Assembly (NCBI GenBank): GCA_947500385.1
Contig: CANMSA010000003.1
Span: 1 to 64,000, forward strand
Length of the DNA stretch: 64,000 nt
Source: an uncultured Flavobacteriaceae bacterium
GTDB taxonomy: Bacteria; Bacteroidota; Bacteroidia; Flavobacteriales; Flavobacteriaceae
Reading direction: 5' to 3'
Shown here: positions 27,980-36,402 of the stretch, piece after piece
How the letters are laid out: every line of letters starts with the position of its first letter
Position numbering within the stretch: position 1 is the first letter of the stretch
Notes under the pieces: generated by a model
What the model saw: the letters and a program-made list of their open reading frames with translations, nothing else
What the model was told of the DNA's origin: nothing
Database searches by the model: none
Made by a program: the position numbers and the translations under genes

Positions 27980-29311
27980 CTACCTGAAAATGCCATTGGG
28001 AAATACGACCGGACTTTCAAAACCGTCTTTCCCCACCGCCGCTACTCCGAAAAAGTAGTTATCAATAACGATACCATTTAGGGTATACTCGGTTACATCC
28101 CCTACGTACCTGCTGTGATCCCAAGTGGGCGATGTAGTATCGCGCCAATAAATTTTATAGCCAATCGCCCCTGCTACGGCACTCCACTGAAATTTGGCCG
28201 ACGGCTCAACAATTCCGCCTATCTTGACTTCTACCGGGGAAGGTGGCGCCCAAGCGATAGAAGCTAGGTTGATCGCATTTACAGCGGTGAGCTTTTTTGC
28301 ATACTCAAAATCAACATGTTCCAGTACATCCCCATAGGCGATGCCATTTTCCGTGCGGATATCCTGATGTTGTTGGGTATAGTTTTCATGGGCTTCCATA
28401 ATACGAATTCCCGCAAAACCCGCATCATTGAACGGACGGTGGTGCCCCCCTCTCCCAAACCGATCAAGCCTGTAGATAAGCATGGGGTTCATTTCTGGCA
28501 TATACCTGCGCACATTCTTATGAACGTATCGTGCCAATTGCCGGGAAATACCATCGACCTCCCCTCCGTAAAAACGTCTTGATCGCCGCTCTCTTTCCGT
28601 TTCAGTGGGAGGTACGGGTTCTGAAAAAATTCTAAAATCCACATTGCTGACCACCCCGTCTACTCCGGTGATGTTGCCGATCATATCGTTGTTAAGGATT
28701 CCTATGATTTCCCATCCTTGCTCCTTTGCATGGGCGGCAAGCCCTTTCCCGCCATAGAGTCCCTGCTCTTCACCAGAGAGGCCTACGAATAGGATGCTGT
28801 TTTCAAAGTCATATTTGGAAAGCACCCTGGCGGCCTCCAAGGTTCCGGCCATGCCGCTGGCATTGTCATTGGCCCCGGGAGCATCGGAAGTGAAATTATT
28901 GGGGTCGCTCACCCGCGAATCAATATCTCCGCTCATAATAATATAGCGATTCGGGTATTTGGTTCCACGCTTCACAGCCAATACATTTACAACCCAAACA
29001 TCATTGACAATACGATCGTTATCCCCTTTCGGGACCAGATTTTTTTGAAACGAAACTTCCAAACAGCTTCCGCAGTCGATAGAGGTTTTTTCAAACTCCG
29101 ATTTGATCCATCTGCGTGCCGCTCCGATACCGCGCGTCTGCGATACCGTATCGCTTAAGGTATGGCGGGTACCAAAATTGGCCAAGGTAGCAACGTCACT
29201 TTCGATCCGTTCCGCCGAAACCGCATCGATAATTTCATAGATACGCGCATTGCTCTGGGCACCGACAATCGCGCAACCAAGGAATGCCCAAAAAAATAAC
29301 CCCTTTTTCAT
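27980..29311 (-). CDS. M28 family metallopeptidase with C-terminal FN3-like domain, exported
   Basis: This 443-residue protein has a signal peptide (about 1-18, ending AIVGAQ). The M28 co-catalytic zinc fold covers about 60-350: PGANDNASG (bridging Asp), LSGEEQGLYG (catalytic and ligand Glu pair), ILNNDMIG (Asp ligand) and a late His region (EAHENYTQQHQD). At the first metal position, where the family usually has G-H-Y-D-S, this protein has S-G-D-I-D-S, so the His is replaced by Asp. A fibronectin-III-like domain occupies about 355-443. The likely role is periplasmic aminopeptidase. Upstream and downstream spacing is under 20 bases. Confidence 0.9.
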   Translation of the reverse strand: MKKGLFFWAFLGCAIVGAQSNARIYEIIDAVSAERIESDVATLANFGTRHTLSDTVSQTRGIGAARRWIKSEFEKTSIDCGSCLEVSFQKNLVPKGDNDRIVNDVWVVNVLAVKRGTKYPNRYIIMSGDIDSRVSDPNNFTSDAPGANDNASGMAGTLEAARVLSKYDFENSILFVGLSGEEQGLYGGKGLAAHAKEQGWEIIGILNNDMIGNITGVDGVVSNVDFRIFSEPVPPTETERERRSRRFYGGEVDGISRQLARYVHKNVRRYMPEMNPMLIYRLDRFGRGGHHRPFNDAGFAGIRIMEAHENYTQQHQDIRTENGIAYGDVLEHVDFEYAKKLTAVNAINLASIAWAPPSPVEVKIGGIVEPSAKFQWSAVAGAIGYKIYWRDTTSPTWDHSRYVGDVTEYTLNGIVIDNYFFGVAAVGKDGFESPVVFPNGIFR

Positions 29312-29330
29312 AATTCGATATTAGATACTC

Positions 29331-29840
29331 TTATTTATTTCCAATCAATTCAACAAAAACGCCATCGGGATCTTGCAACAATACAAACTGGCGACCATCT
29401 CGAATGGTGAGTCCTGGTTCGCTTAATACCGTGACACCTGCTTTTTTAACCCGTTCCAAGATAGGGGCCATCGATTTTACAAAGATGGTCATGTAGCGCA
29501 TTCTGTTTTGATCTTGAATCACCTGCTCTTTACCAATAGTCTCTTTGCCAAAGGCGACCATCTTAAATTCGGAAGCGGCTTCATTGTCTTCGAGCTTCAG
29601 CACTTTCACATCAAAAGGAACACCTCCCGAAAGGCCTGATTTTTTGGCAAAGACTGAATCTACGGGAAATCCTCCGGTTTCTTGCATTCCTATAATGTCC
29701 TTATAGAATGCCAGGGAGGCATTCATATCAGATACGATCAACCCGATTGAAATGGTAGGTCTGTCAAAATTGGAGGTTGTGTTTTGGGCGAATAGGAATG
29801 CTCCAAAAAATAGGCATATTAAAATCGTGTATTTTTTCAT
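29331..29840 (-). CDS. Exported VOC family protein
   Basis: This 169-residue protein has a signal peptide (about 1-18, ending AFLFAQ), unusual because most VOC proteins are cytosolic. The body has the VOC pattern: ISIGLIVSDMNASLAFYKDIIG at the start and REFVLLQDPDGVFVELIG-like sequence at the end (here GRQFVLLQDPDGVFVELIGN). The ligand is unknown. It starts the short-spaced set with the M28 and M1 peptidases (19-base gap). Confidence 0.88.
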   Translation of the reverse strand: MKKYTILICLFFGAFLFAQNTTSNFDRPTISIGLIVSDMNASLAFYKDIIGMQETGGFPVDSVFAKKSGLSGGVPFDVKVLKLEDNEAASEFKMVAFGKETIGKEQVIQDQNRMRYMTIFVKSMAPILERVKKAGVTVLSEPGLTIRDGRQFVLLQDPDGVFVELIGNK

Positions 29841-29876
29841 TGGAATAGAATTTATATCAGTAGTTCGTATACAGAT

Positions 29877-30500
29877 TTAATTGGTTTTATATTTTTTAGC
29901 GAACCATAGGCCATGCGCATAGCATAGTGGCCCAAGCAGGGCATAGACCATTCCGGGCAATGCTATCTTTAACCCTACCTGCAATTTTGCAATCCCTATC
30001 GATAAGAGGGCAAGTAAAAAGTAGATGGCAAAATGCCGCGCGTAGAACAAGAGGTCGCTGTCATAGCTTGTACTTTTGGTCTTACGGTACGCCCTGTAGT
30101 ACATAGCGGAAAAACAGAGGAAAATCAAAAAGAACCCAAGGCTGTACAACTGAAACAGTTGGGAAAAGTCATTCATGCTCAACCGGTTGAACCCAACCCA
30201 CGAATTAATAAGGGACTTCAATGGGAACACGTAATATAAAATTACAAATAGCAAGATGGCATTGATGCCAATGATCAAAGCGTCTACATAGTCATTTCTC
30301 CTAAAGAAATTGTAATGCACAGACCATAATCCTACTAGGACGAAAAAGCAGACACCAAAGCTCAGAAAGGCTTTGAAATCCAAGTTTAAAACAGAATCCT
30401 GGGAATCTGCTCCCAAAGAGACGACCAATAATGTAGAGGCAAACGCAAATACCGCATCACTAAAGGCTTCAATTCTACTGATGTTATGTGGAAATTTCAT
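29877..30500 (-). CDS. TMEM175 (DUF1211) family membrane protein
   Basis: This 207-residue protein has about six transmembrane helices, counted from the ATG at 30500; the longer frame to 30533 adds a non-signal leader. The first helix carries the family signature RIEAFSDAVFAFASTLLVVSL, where the FSD motif lies in the pore-lining helix of TMEM175-type potassium channels. Bacterial members are small single-repeat forms that assemble as tetramers and leak potassium. Whether it conducts here is inferred from the family only. It lies between the MFS transporter and the VOC gene. Confidence 0.88.
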   Translation of the reverse strand: MKFPHNISRIEAFSDAVFAFASTLLVVSLGADSQDSVLNLDFKAFLSFGVCFFVLVGLWSVHYNFFRRNDYVDALIIGINAILLFVILYYVFPLKSLINSWVGFNRLSMNDFSQLFQLYSLGFFLIFLCFSAMYYRAYRKTKSTSYDSDLLFYARHFAIYFLLALLSIGIAKLQVGLKIALPGMVYALLGPLCYAHGLWFAKKYKTN

Positions 30501-30552
30501 AACGTTTAGACCTCGGTAGAGGATTTGATTCAAGCATACAATGTATTAAAAA

Positions 30553-31716
30553 TTAATGGTTTTTTCGCGTAAGCTGCCACAATCCTACCATGGGACCCAT
30601 CGTTAAGATCAAAAAAACATAAGGTGTATCTATCTTAGGTATTAGAAAAGAAACCAATTGAATACTTACAATGCTTATTGCAAAGCCAATACAATTGACC
30701 AAGGTGAGGGCAGTACCTTTTTGCTCGGTAGGCGCATGGGTGGCCACAAGCGTTGAAAATTGTGGAGAATCGGCGGTGACCGCCATTCCCCATACGCACC
30801 AACAAGCCATGAATATAAACGGATGTAATTGGAATAAGAGCGGAGACACCAAACAAAAAATACCGGATGTAGAGAGACTTACCAAGGCCACTTTTGCACT
30901 CCCAAAGCGTTGCGAGAACAGGCCGCCCAACATACAAGAAATACCGCCCATGGCAATGACGGCAAAGGCCCCCAAAGGAACCGAGAATCCCCCGTCCCTT
31001 AAGCGATTAAATGTCTGCAGGGCCAAGGGGGTAAAGGCCCAAAACGCGTATAGTTCCCACATATGGCCAAAGTAACCGATAGCGGCTTTGCGAAACTCGG
31101 GCGCCTTAAATAATCTGGGCCCGGCGCTTAATTGCAATTTTTTACTGGGCTTTCGAAAAGGCCCGTTCGGTACGAATAGCCACAGGGCGAAACCTCCGAT
31201 GAGCGCTAGGAAAGCGGTGGTCTTCACAACGATGCCATCATTGGCGCCCCAAGCCATGCCCTTCACCAAATACGGGAACGCCGTTCCTAATACCAAGGCT
31301 CCTACCAGATACCCCAAAGCCCTACCCAAGCCTTTTTCATAATAATCAGCTGCTATTTTCATTCCAACGGGATAGATTCCAGCAAGGAAAAAACCGGTAC
31401 CAAAACGGGCGAAAAGCAATTCCCATTTAGAGAGTGTTTCGAAAAGCAATACCAAGTTACTACTTGCTCCTAGAATGGCACATACTAAAAACACGTTTGT
31501 AGGGGAGAAGCGATCGGCTATCATCAAGAAGGCGAATACCAACGTACCGGTAATAAATCCGAATTGAACAGCAGATAGGACGTACCCGATAATTTCCGCT
31601 CCCAATCCCGTTTTTGCGGCCAACTGATCAACAATGGCATTCCCTGCAAACCAAAGAGAGGTGCAGGCAAATTGTGACAATATAATAACCGGTAAAATAT
31701 GAGCTTTTGGTTTCAA
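30553..31716 (-). CDS. MFS transporter
   Basis: This 387-residue integral membrane protein has about twelve hydrophobic helices and the MFS loop pattern between helices 2 and 3 (FLMIADRFSPTNVF). The N-terminal segment SQFACTSLWFAGNAIVDQL and the YYEKGLGRALGYLVGALVLG region resemble putative drug/metabolite exporters. The substrate is unknown. The start is TTG at 31716, directly before MKPKAHILPVII; no ATG lies between the upstream stop and the first helix. It begins 8 bases after the stop of the propeller-NTF2 gene, so the two are one transcript. Confidence 0.88.
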   Translation of the reverse strand: MKPKAHILPVIILSQFACTSLWFAGNAIVDQLAAKTGLGAEIIGYVLSAVQFGFITGTLVFAFLMIADRFSPTNVFLVCAILGASSNLVLLFETLSKWELLFARFGTGFFLAGIYPVGMKIAADYYEKGLGRALGYLVGALVLGTAFPYLVKGMAWGANDGIVVKTTAFLALIGGFALWLFVPNGPFRKPSKKLQLSAGPRLFKAPEFRKAAIGYFGHMWELYAFWAFTPLALQTFNRLRDGGFSVPLGAFAVIAMGGISCMLGGLFSQRFGSAKVALVSLSTSGIFCLVSPLLFQLHPFIFMACWCVWGMAVTADSPQFSTLVATHAPTEQKGTALTLVNCIGFAISIVSIQLVSFLIPKIDTPYVFLILTMGPMVGLWQLTRKNH

Positions 31717-31724
31717 GGCAAGTG

Positions 31725-33248
31725 CTAACGTACAAAAGTGACTTTGGCGATTTTCCCATCTTTCACCTCGTAGATGGCAACAGCGTTCACATTATTGCCT
31801 CTTATAGTGAGGAATTCTTCGTCTATGACAATGTTTCCTAGCACAATACGCTGGGTGATGGTGCAGTTGAGATCAGGAGTGCTTTCAAAGAAACCCTTGT
31901 ATCCTTGACGAAGCTGCTCACGTCCTTTGGAGCGTAACTTTAAGGGAAAGTCGTAGGTCTCGATAGTTTCGGCATATGTGGCAACAAAACCATCGATATC
32001 TCGCGCGTTATAAACCTCCAACTGTTTGTCTACAATGACAACGGCATCCTCGTTTTTGTGATTTTCTAAAACGAAGGTCATACTCGAAATAAGACCATTG
32101 TTTACCTCATAGATAGCTGCTTGCCGGTGTTCTTGCCCAGCAATCGTTACCTTTTCCTCGTCGATTACCTTGTTTCCGATACTTATTCGTTTTAGCACTT
32201 CCACCTTAACATCGGGGTTTTTATCGTAGAAACGTTGGTAGTTGTTTTTTAGAGCGGTGTTCCCAGTATACAGGGTGTCACCGGGAAAATTCTTCACGAC
32301 CACATTGCTGCTGTAGCAGGCAGCGAACTTTTCCAGGTCACGGGTATTGAAGGCGTCTACCTGTCTTTGTACCACAAGTTCGGGCGATATTTCCGAGACG
32401 AGGGCGAGTTTTGATGCATTGGCATTGGTTTGTAAACGAGAAATTGCCCCTAGGTTTTTATTTTCAAACCGATGAAATATGCTCCAATTTTCATCTTTTT
32501 CAGGATTGAATTGCAATAGGGTATTGCCCCGTGCCATTAATATACTTCCGTTGAGCAGCCAACACATATCTTCTTGTACCGGTGGTATTTTTGTTATCGT
32601 TTCGGTAGCGCCCGTAATAGGGTTCAAAGATTTGATTTCCCAATAGTCATTTTGCTCTTTGCTTACGAAACTTACAAGATTGCTGTTTGGAATTTTATGA
32701 AGCGACCTACCTACGTTTTTCTGATAGGTAAAATGGGTATGGTCCTTTAAGTTTGAAACCACTAAATCCATTCTATTTTCAACCAAGACCGTGGTGACCA
32801 ACACTTCATCATTATACCAAAGATGGTACCCTACTTTTTGATCTTTCAACAGTAACTGGGGTACTCCCGAAGCCATATCATACCGGTAGAGCCGCTGCAA
32901 GCCATTGGTATCCAGTCGAATGGCCGAAACCTCCCTTTTACCGGGGATTTTAAGCGGGGAGTATTCGCTGCCCTGTTTTGTATTACTTCTCCATTCAATT
33001 ACAGCGTCGCGTACATTGTATTGTGCGATATCCGTTTGGCCATTTCTTGTAGCTGAAAATAGCACTTGATTGTCATTGTAAAAAGAAGGTTGATTGTCGT
33101 ACCCCTCATTGTTAGAGATGTTCTTGGCCGGCCCAAGGGTAAGTGCACCTTCCTCTGCGATGATGTCCATAAGGTACACTTCTGTATTCATCTGTGCCTG
33201 TAAGCCTAGGGCGAATAGTCCTAATAGCATTGTTGGTTTGGTATTCAT
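31725..33248 (-). CDS. Exported propeller protein with two tandem NTF2/SnoaL-like domains
   Basis: This 507-residue protein has a signal peptide (about 1-18, ending LGLQAQ). Residues about 25-285 form a PD40/TolB-like propeller (ISNNEGYDNQPSFY, QVLFSATRNGQTDIAQYN). Two successive SnoaL/NTF2-like domains (about 290-395 and 400-507) are clearly homologous to each other: AFNTRDLEKFAACY versus VYNARDIDGFVATY, ISIGNKVIDEEKVTI versus IVLGNIVIDEEFLTI, and AIYEVNNG versus AIYEVKDG. The fold suggests small-molecule binding; no catalytic set is obvious. It lies between the orphan lipoprotein and the MFS transporter with gaps of 6 and 8 bases. Confidence 0.82.
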   Translation of the reverse strand: MNTKPTMLLGLFALGLQAQMNTEVYLMDIIAEEGALTLGPAKNISNNEGYDNQPSFYNDNQVLFSATRNGQTDIAQYNVRDAVIEWRSNTKQGSEYSPLKIPGKREVSAIRLDTNGLQRLYRYDMASGVPQLLLKDQKVGYHLWYNDEVLVTTVLVENRMDLVVSNLKDHTHFTYQKNVGRSLHKIPNSNLVSFVSKEQNDYWEIKSLNPITGATETITKIPPVQEDMCWLLNGSILMARGNTLLQFNPEKDENWSIFHRFENKNLGAISRLQTNANASKLALVSEISPELVVQRQVDAFNTRDLEKFAACYSSNVVVKNFPGDTLYTGNTALKNNYQRFYDKNPDVKVEVLKRISIGNKVIDEEKVTIAGQEHRQAAIYEVNNGLISSMTFVLENHKNEDAVVIVDKQLEVYNARDIDGFVATYAETIETYDFPLKLRSKGREQLRQGYKGFFESTPDLNCTITQRIVLGNIVIDEEFLTIRGNNVNAVAIYEVKDGKIAKVTFVR

Positions 33249-33254
33249 GGGCAG

Positions 33255-34088
33255 CTAATTTAGAGGGGGAGGGTTGTCTTTCAATTGCGTTTCTGTTAGT
33301 GTATGGGCGTGAAAAGTCTGCCATTCCGAGGTAAGATAACGAAAGCGTCCTATAAAAATATCCCCATTGGTTTTCCATTGATCCCATTGTACGGTGGTAT
33401 TTTCCCAATAATCAGCTCCTGCGCTCATCATAAGTCTTGCCTCCGATCGGTCATCGGGTTCGTTGCTATCATTTACAATCAACCGAGATTCTAAGGAGGC
33501 CCATATGCCAGCTATATCATCCGGATCGATTACGACACGCCCTGTATTGTCCCAAAAATGGAAGTTATACCCTTCGATCAAGGTAGACGAAATACCGCCA
33601 CCATTGCCATTTTCATCCCGAATATCGGCAGGTATGTTCGTATCGTTTTGAAAATCTTCGGCGTAGTTGGCACCGCTTATATCGGAAGAGGAAGACCATT
33701 TTTTCCATGAATCATCGGTTTTGCTAAGATACCATAGTTGCAGGTTACGAATTTGAAAACGGGTGTTGGTACTTTCATTGCCCTGTTCATCGGTATACAC
33801 TTGGCCCCAAGGAAGTACGGCGTTCCATCCGTCGGGAGGGGTATTTCCATATCCCACGCGGGGATTGGTACCCCAACCATCGGTGTCCAGTACCCCTTTT
33901 GGTTTTCCTTCATGCGGTTGGGTCATGTCTTCCAGGACCAATTGTAATTCGGTGGATAAAGGGTTTTCCTGTTGTTCACCATCGCTTGGGTCCGGGTTTG
34001 GTGCGCTGTCATCGGAACCACTACAGGCAAAGGCAAGTGCAATTAATAAGAAGGCAATAAAACGGGAACGTATTACTTTTTTTTGCAT
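33255..34088 (-). CDS. Lipoprotein of unknown function, 277 aa
   Basis: No family is recognised. The N-terminus is a lipoprotein signal with lipobox FAC followed by an acidic/Ser linker (SGSDDSAPNPDPSDGEQQ), the arrangement seen in surface-exposed Bacteroidota lipoproteins. The body is rich in Trp, Asp and Asn with strand-like segments (RFQIRNLQLWYLSKTDDSW, GYNFHFWDNTGRVVID), suggesting a beta-sandwich. The start is ATG 34088, three bases after the otsAB stop (a GTG at 34091 is also possible). It is embedded in a tight run otsAB - this gene - propeller/NTF2 - MFS. Confidence 0.75.
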   Translation of the reverse strand: MQKKVIRSRFIAFLLIALAFACSGSDDSAPNPDPSDGEQQENPLSTELQLVLEDMTQPHEGKPKGVLDTDGWGTNPRVGYGNTPPDGWNAVLPWGQVYTDEQGNESTNTRFQIRNLQLWYLSKTDDSWKKWSSSSDISGANYAEDFQNDTNIPADIRDENGNGGGISSTLIEGYNFHFWDNTGRVVIDPDDIAGIWASLESRLIVNDSNEPDDRSEARLMMSAGADYWENTTVQWDQWKTNGDIFIGRFRYLTSEWQTFHAHTLTETQLKDNPPPLN

Positions 34089-34091
34089 CAC

Positions 34092-36299
34092 TTAAGTTAA
34101 AAAAGATTGAAGTAGCTCGCGTACCTGCCCGGTATTTTCCACGAAGTACTTTGCTTGTGTTTTCTGACGGCCAACTTTTACGGTGATTGCACTGTCGGGT
34201 AATTCTTGGAACATAAACTCATCCGTCCAATCATCCCCGATGGCAAATACAAAATCATAGCTATCTTCTCCTAATATACGTACGGAGGCCCTTCCTTTGT
34301 TCACATTGCTGCTTTTTACCTCCATCACCTTATTTCCGTTTAGGACACTTAGATCATCCGTACCAATAAGGCTGGTCAGTACGGTGGTCAATTCAGTGGC
34401 CCGTAAACTTCCGAAATCGGGATCTGTTTTTCGATAATGCCACGCAAGGGAATAATTTTTTTCTTCTATAAAACTTCCGGGAGTCCGGTCAACGAATGAT
34501 TCCAATACAGGGCGGATCTTATCCATCCAATCATTTTTTACATTTTCAAGGAGTCGGAAATCTTCTCCCTTTCGCGATATCCATACGCCATGTTCAACGA
34601 TCATATTGTATTGCTTCGGCAAAAACCACCGTGTAAAGGTGTCTTTGTCACGCCCACTGATCAGATAAAGGTCGGTATCTTCTTGCGCGTGCAAGGCATC
34701 CAGTAGCTTGTACAGTTCCGCATCGGGGCTTGCTTTTTGGGGATCGTTATGAAAACCGGCCAGGGTACCGTCATAATCCAGGAACAACAAACGCTTGCCT
34801 GCATTTTTATAGGTCTGTGAAACTTTCAGCAATAGGGCATCGGTCATTTTGGCCGATACCTTTGCGGCATCGCGATCTTTTTGAGCCTGTAATGACTGCA
34901 TAAAATCGTTGGCCCATTTTTCAACATTGTAGCGTTCCAAACGTTGTTGTAATACCTGGTTTCTTGCTTGTTGTTCTTCTGGGGGCATGGTAATGGCTTC
35001 GTGTAAGGTGTCGGCTATCTGTTCAAAATTATTGGGATTTATGAGCAGGGCTTCATTCATTTCATTGGCCGAGCCTGCCATTTCACTCAGAATAAGCACG
35101 CCAGTTTTATCCGTTCTGGTTGCGATGTACTCTTTAGCGACCAGGTTCATACCATCTCGTAAAGGAGTAAGCCAAGCAATATCACTGGAGGTATAAAGGT
35201 CGATGAGGTTTTCAAAGGGCATCGACCGATAAAAGTACCAAATGGGGGTCCAACTAACGGTCGAAAACTCCCCGTTGATGCGGCCTACGAGCTCGTCGAT
35301 TTCTCTTTTGAGCAGTTTGTATTGCGGTACATTCGACCGGGAAGGTACGGCCAAAATGATCAGGCGTACTTTTTCTTTGTATTGCGGATATTTGTTTAAA
35401 AAGTACTCGAATGCATAAAGCCGTTTGGCAATGCCCTTACTGTAGTCTAACCGGTCAATAGAAAGGAAAAATTTTGCCTCAGGGTCGTTCTTTTTGTGTT
35501 CGTTAAGCCGTTGCTGCAGTTCCGATTGCTGTTTCGCCCCTTTTTGTTCATGTTCTTGTGCTGCTTTGCTGAACTTTTTGTAATCGATTCCCATGGGGAA
35601 AGAATCAACTTTGATGACCCTGTTTTCTTGATAGATTTCGTTAAAACTAACCTCCAATCCCAGAATACGACGTACCGAACTCAGGAAGTGTCGTTCATAG
35701 TCATAGATATGGAACCCTATAAGGTCAGATCCTAGAAGGCCTTCCAGGATTTCGCGACGCCAAGGCAGTGTTCTGAATATTTCAAAGGACGGGAAGGGAA
35801 TGTGCAGAAAAAAACCGATAGAAATCCCAGGTCGCTTCTCACGCACCATTTGCGGCACCAGCATTAACTGGTAATCATGTATCCAGATGGTGTCGTCTTC
35901 ATTCGCTTCTTTTAAAATCGCATCGGCAAATTTTTGGTTGACCGCCTTATAGGTATTCCAACTGGCCAATTCAAACTCGGAATATTCCAAAAAATAGTGG
36001 AATAGGGGCCAAACCGTACGATTGCTAAAACCAAAATAAAAACCTTCAACTTCAGCGGTATTTAAGCGCACTTTTGATGAACCATGTTTCGCTAGGGCTT
36101 TGTCTATTTCAGGCTCGAGTTCTTCTGGAATTTCCTCGTCTGTGAGACCGCTCCACCCGATCCAGAGACTATCGCCTCCCGAATGAACCGATTTCATACC
36201 GGTGGCCAGACCACCCACACTGGGTATCGCGGTGATGTTTCCATTGCTAATTTGCAATTGAACGGGGAGTCTATTTGAGATTATGATAGTTTTACCCAT
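34092..36299 (-). CDS. otsAB: Bifunctional trehalose-6-phosphate synthase / trehalose-6-phosphate phosphatase
   Basis: This 735-residue fusion covers both steps of trehalose synthesis. Residues about 1-480 are a GT20 domain (ISNRLPVQ, NGNITAIPSVGGLATGMK, WIHDYQLMLVPQ, HIPFPSFEIFRTLPWR, DRLDYSKGI, DGMNLVAKEYIA) making trehalose-6-phosphate from UDP-glucose and glucose-6-phosphate. Residues about 500-735 are a HAD phosphatase (LLFLDYDGTLAGF, ISGRDKDTF, NKGRAS, AIGDDWTDEFMF) giving free trehalose. The start is ATG 36299 because the conserved MGKTIIISNR begins there; the frame runs open to 36386. It is cytosolic. It is divergent from a GH15 gene that could hydrolyse the product, with a 103-base shared control region. 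Confidence 0.95.
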   Translation of the reverse strand: MGKTIIISNRLPVQLQISNGNITAIPSVGGLATGMKSVHSGGDSLWIGWSGLTDEEIPEELEPEIDKALAKHGSSKVRLNTAEVEGFYFGFSNRTVWPLFHYFLEYSEFELASWNTYKAVNQKFADAILKEANEDDTIWIHDYQLMLVPQMVREKRPGISIGFFLHIPFPSFEIFRTLPWRREILEGLLGSDLIGFHIYDYERHFLSSVRRILGLEVSFNEIYQENRVIKVDSFPMGIDYKKFSKAAQEHEQKGAKQQSELQQRLNEHKKNDPEAKFFLSIDRLDYSKGIAKRLYAFEYFLNKYPQYKEKVRLIILAVPSRSNVPQYKLLKREIDELVGRINGEFSTVSWTPIWYFYRSMPFENLIDLYTSSDIAWLTPLRDGMNLVAKEYIATRTDKTGVLILSEMAGSANEMNEALLINPNNFEQIADTLHEAITMPPEEQQARNQVLQQRLERYNVEKWANDFMQSLQAQKDRDAAKVSAKMTDALLLKVSQTYKNAGKRLLFLDYDGTLAGFHNDPQKASPDAELYKLLDALHAQEDTDLYLISGRDKDTFTRWFLPKQYNMIVEHGVWISRKGEDFRLLENVKNDWMDKIRPVLESFVDRTPGSFIEEKNYSLAWHYRKTDPDFGSLRATELTTVLTSLIGTDDLSVLNGNKVMEVKSSNVNKGRASVRILGEDSYDFVFAIGDDWTDEFMFQELPDSAITVKVGRQKTQAKYFVENTGQVRELLQSFLT

Positions 36300-36402
36300 A
36301 AAGTGATCGGTTTTGCAACGTATTGCTAATAATTTCTCTAAATTTCGACAAAAACAAGGGTAAAACCAATTGAAAACCTTTTTCAATCAAGATTTTTAGC
36401 GA

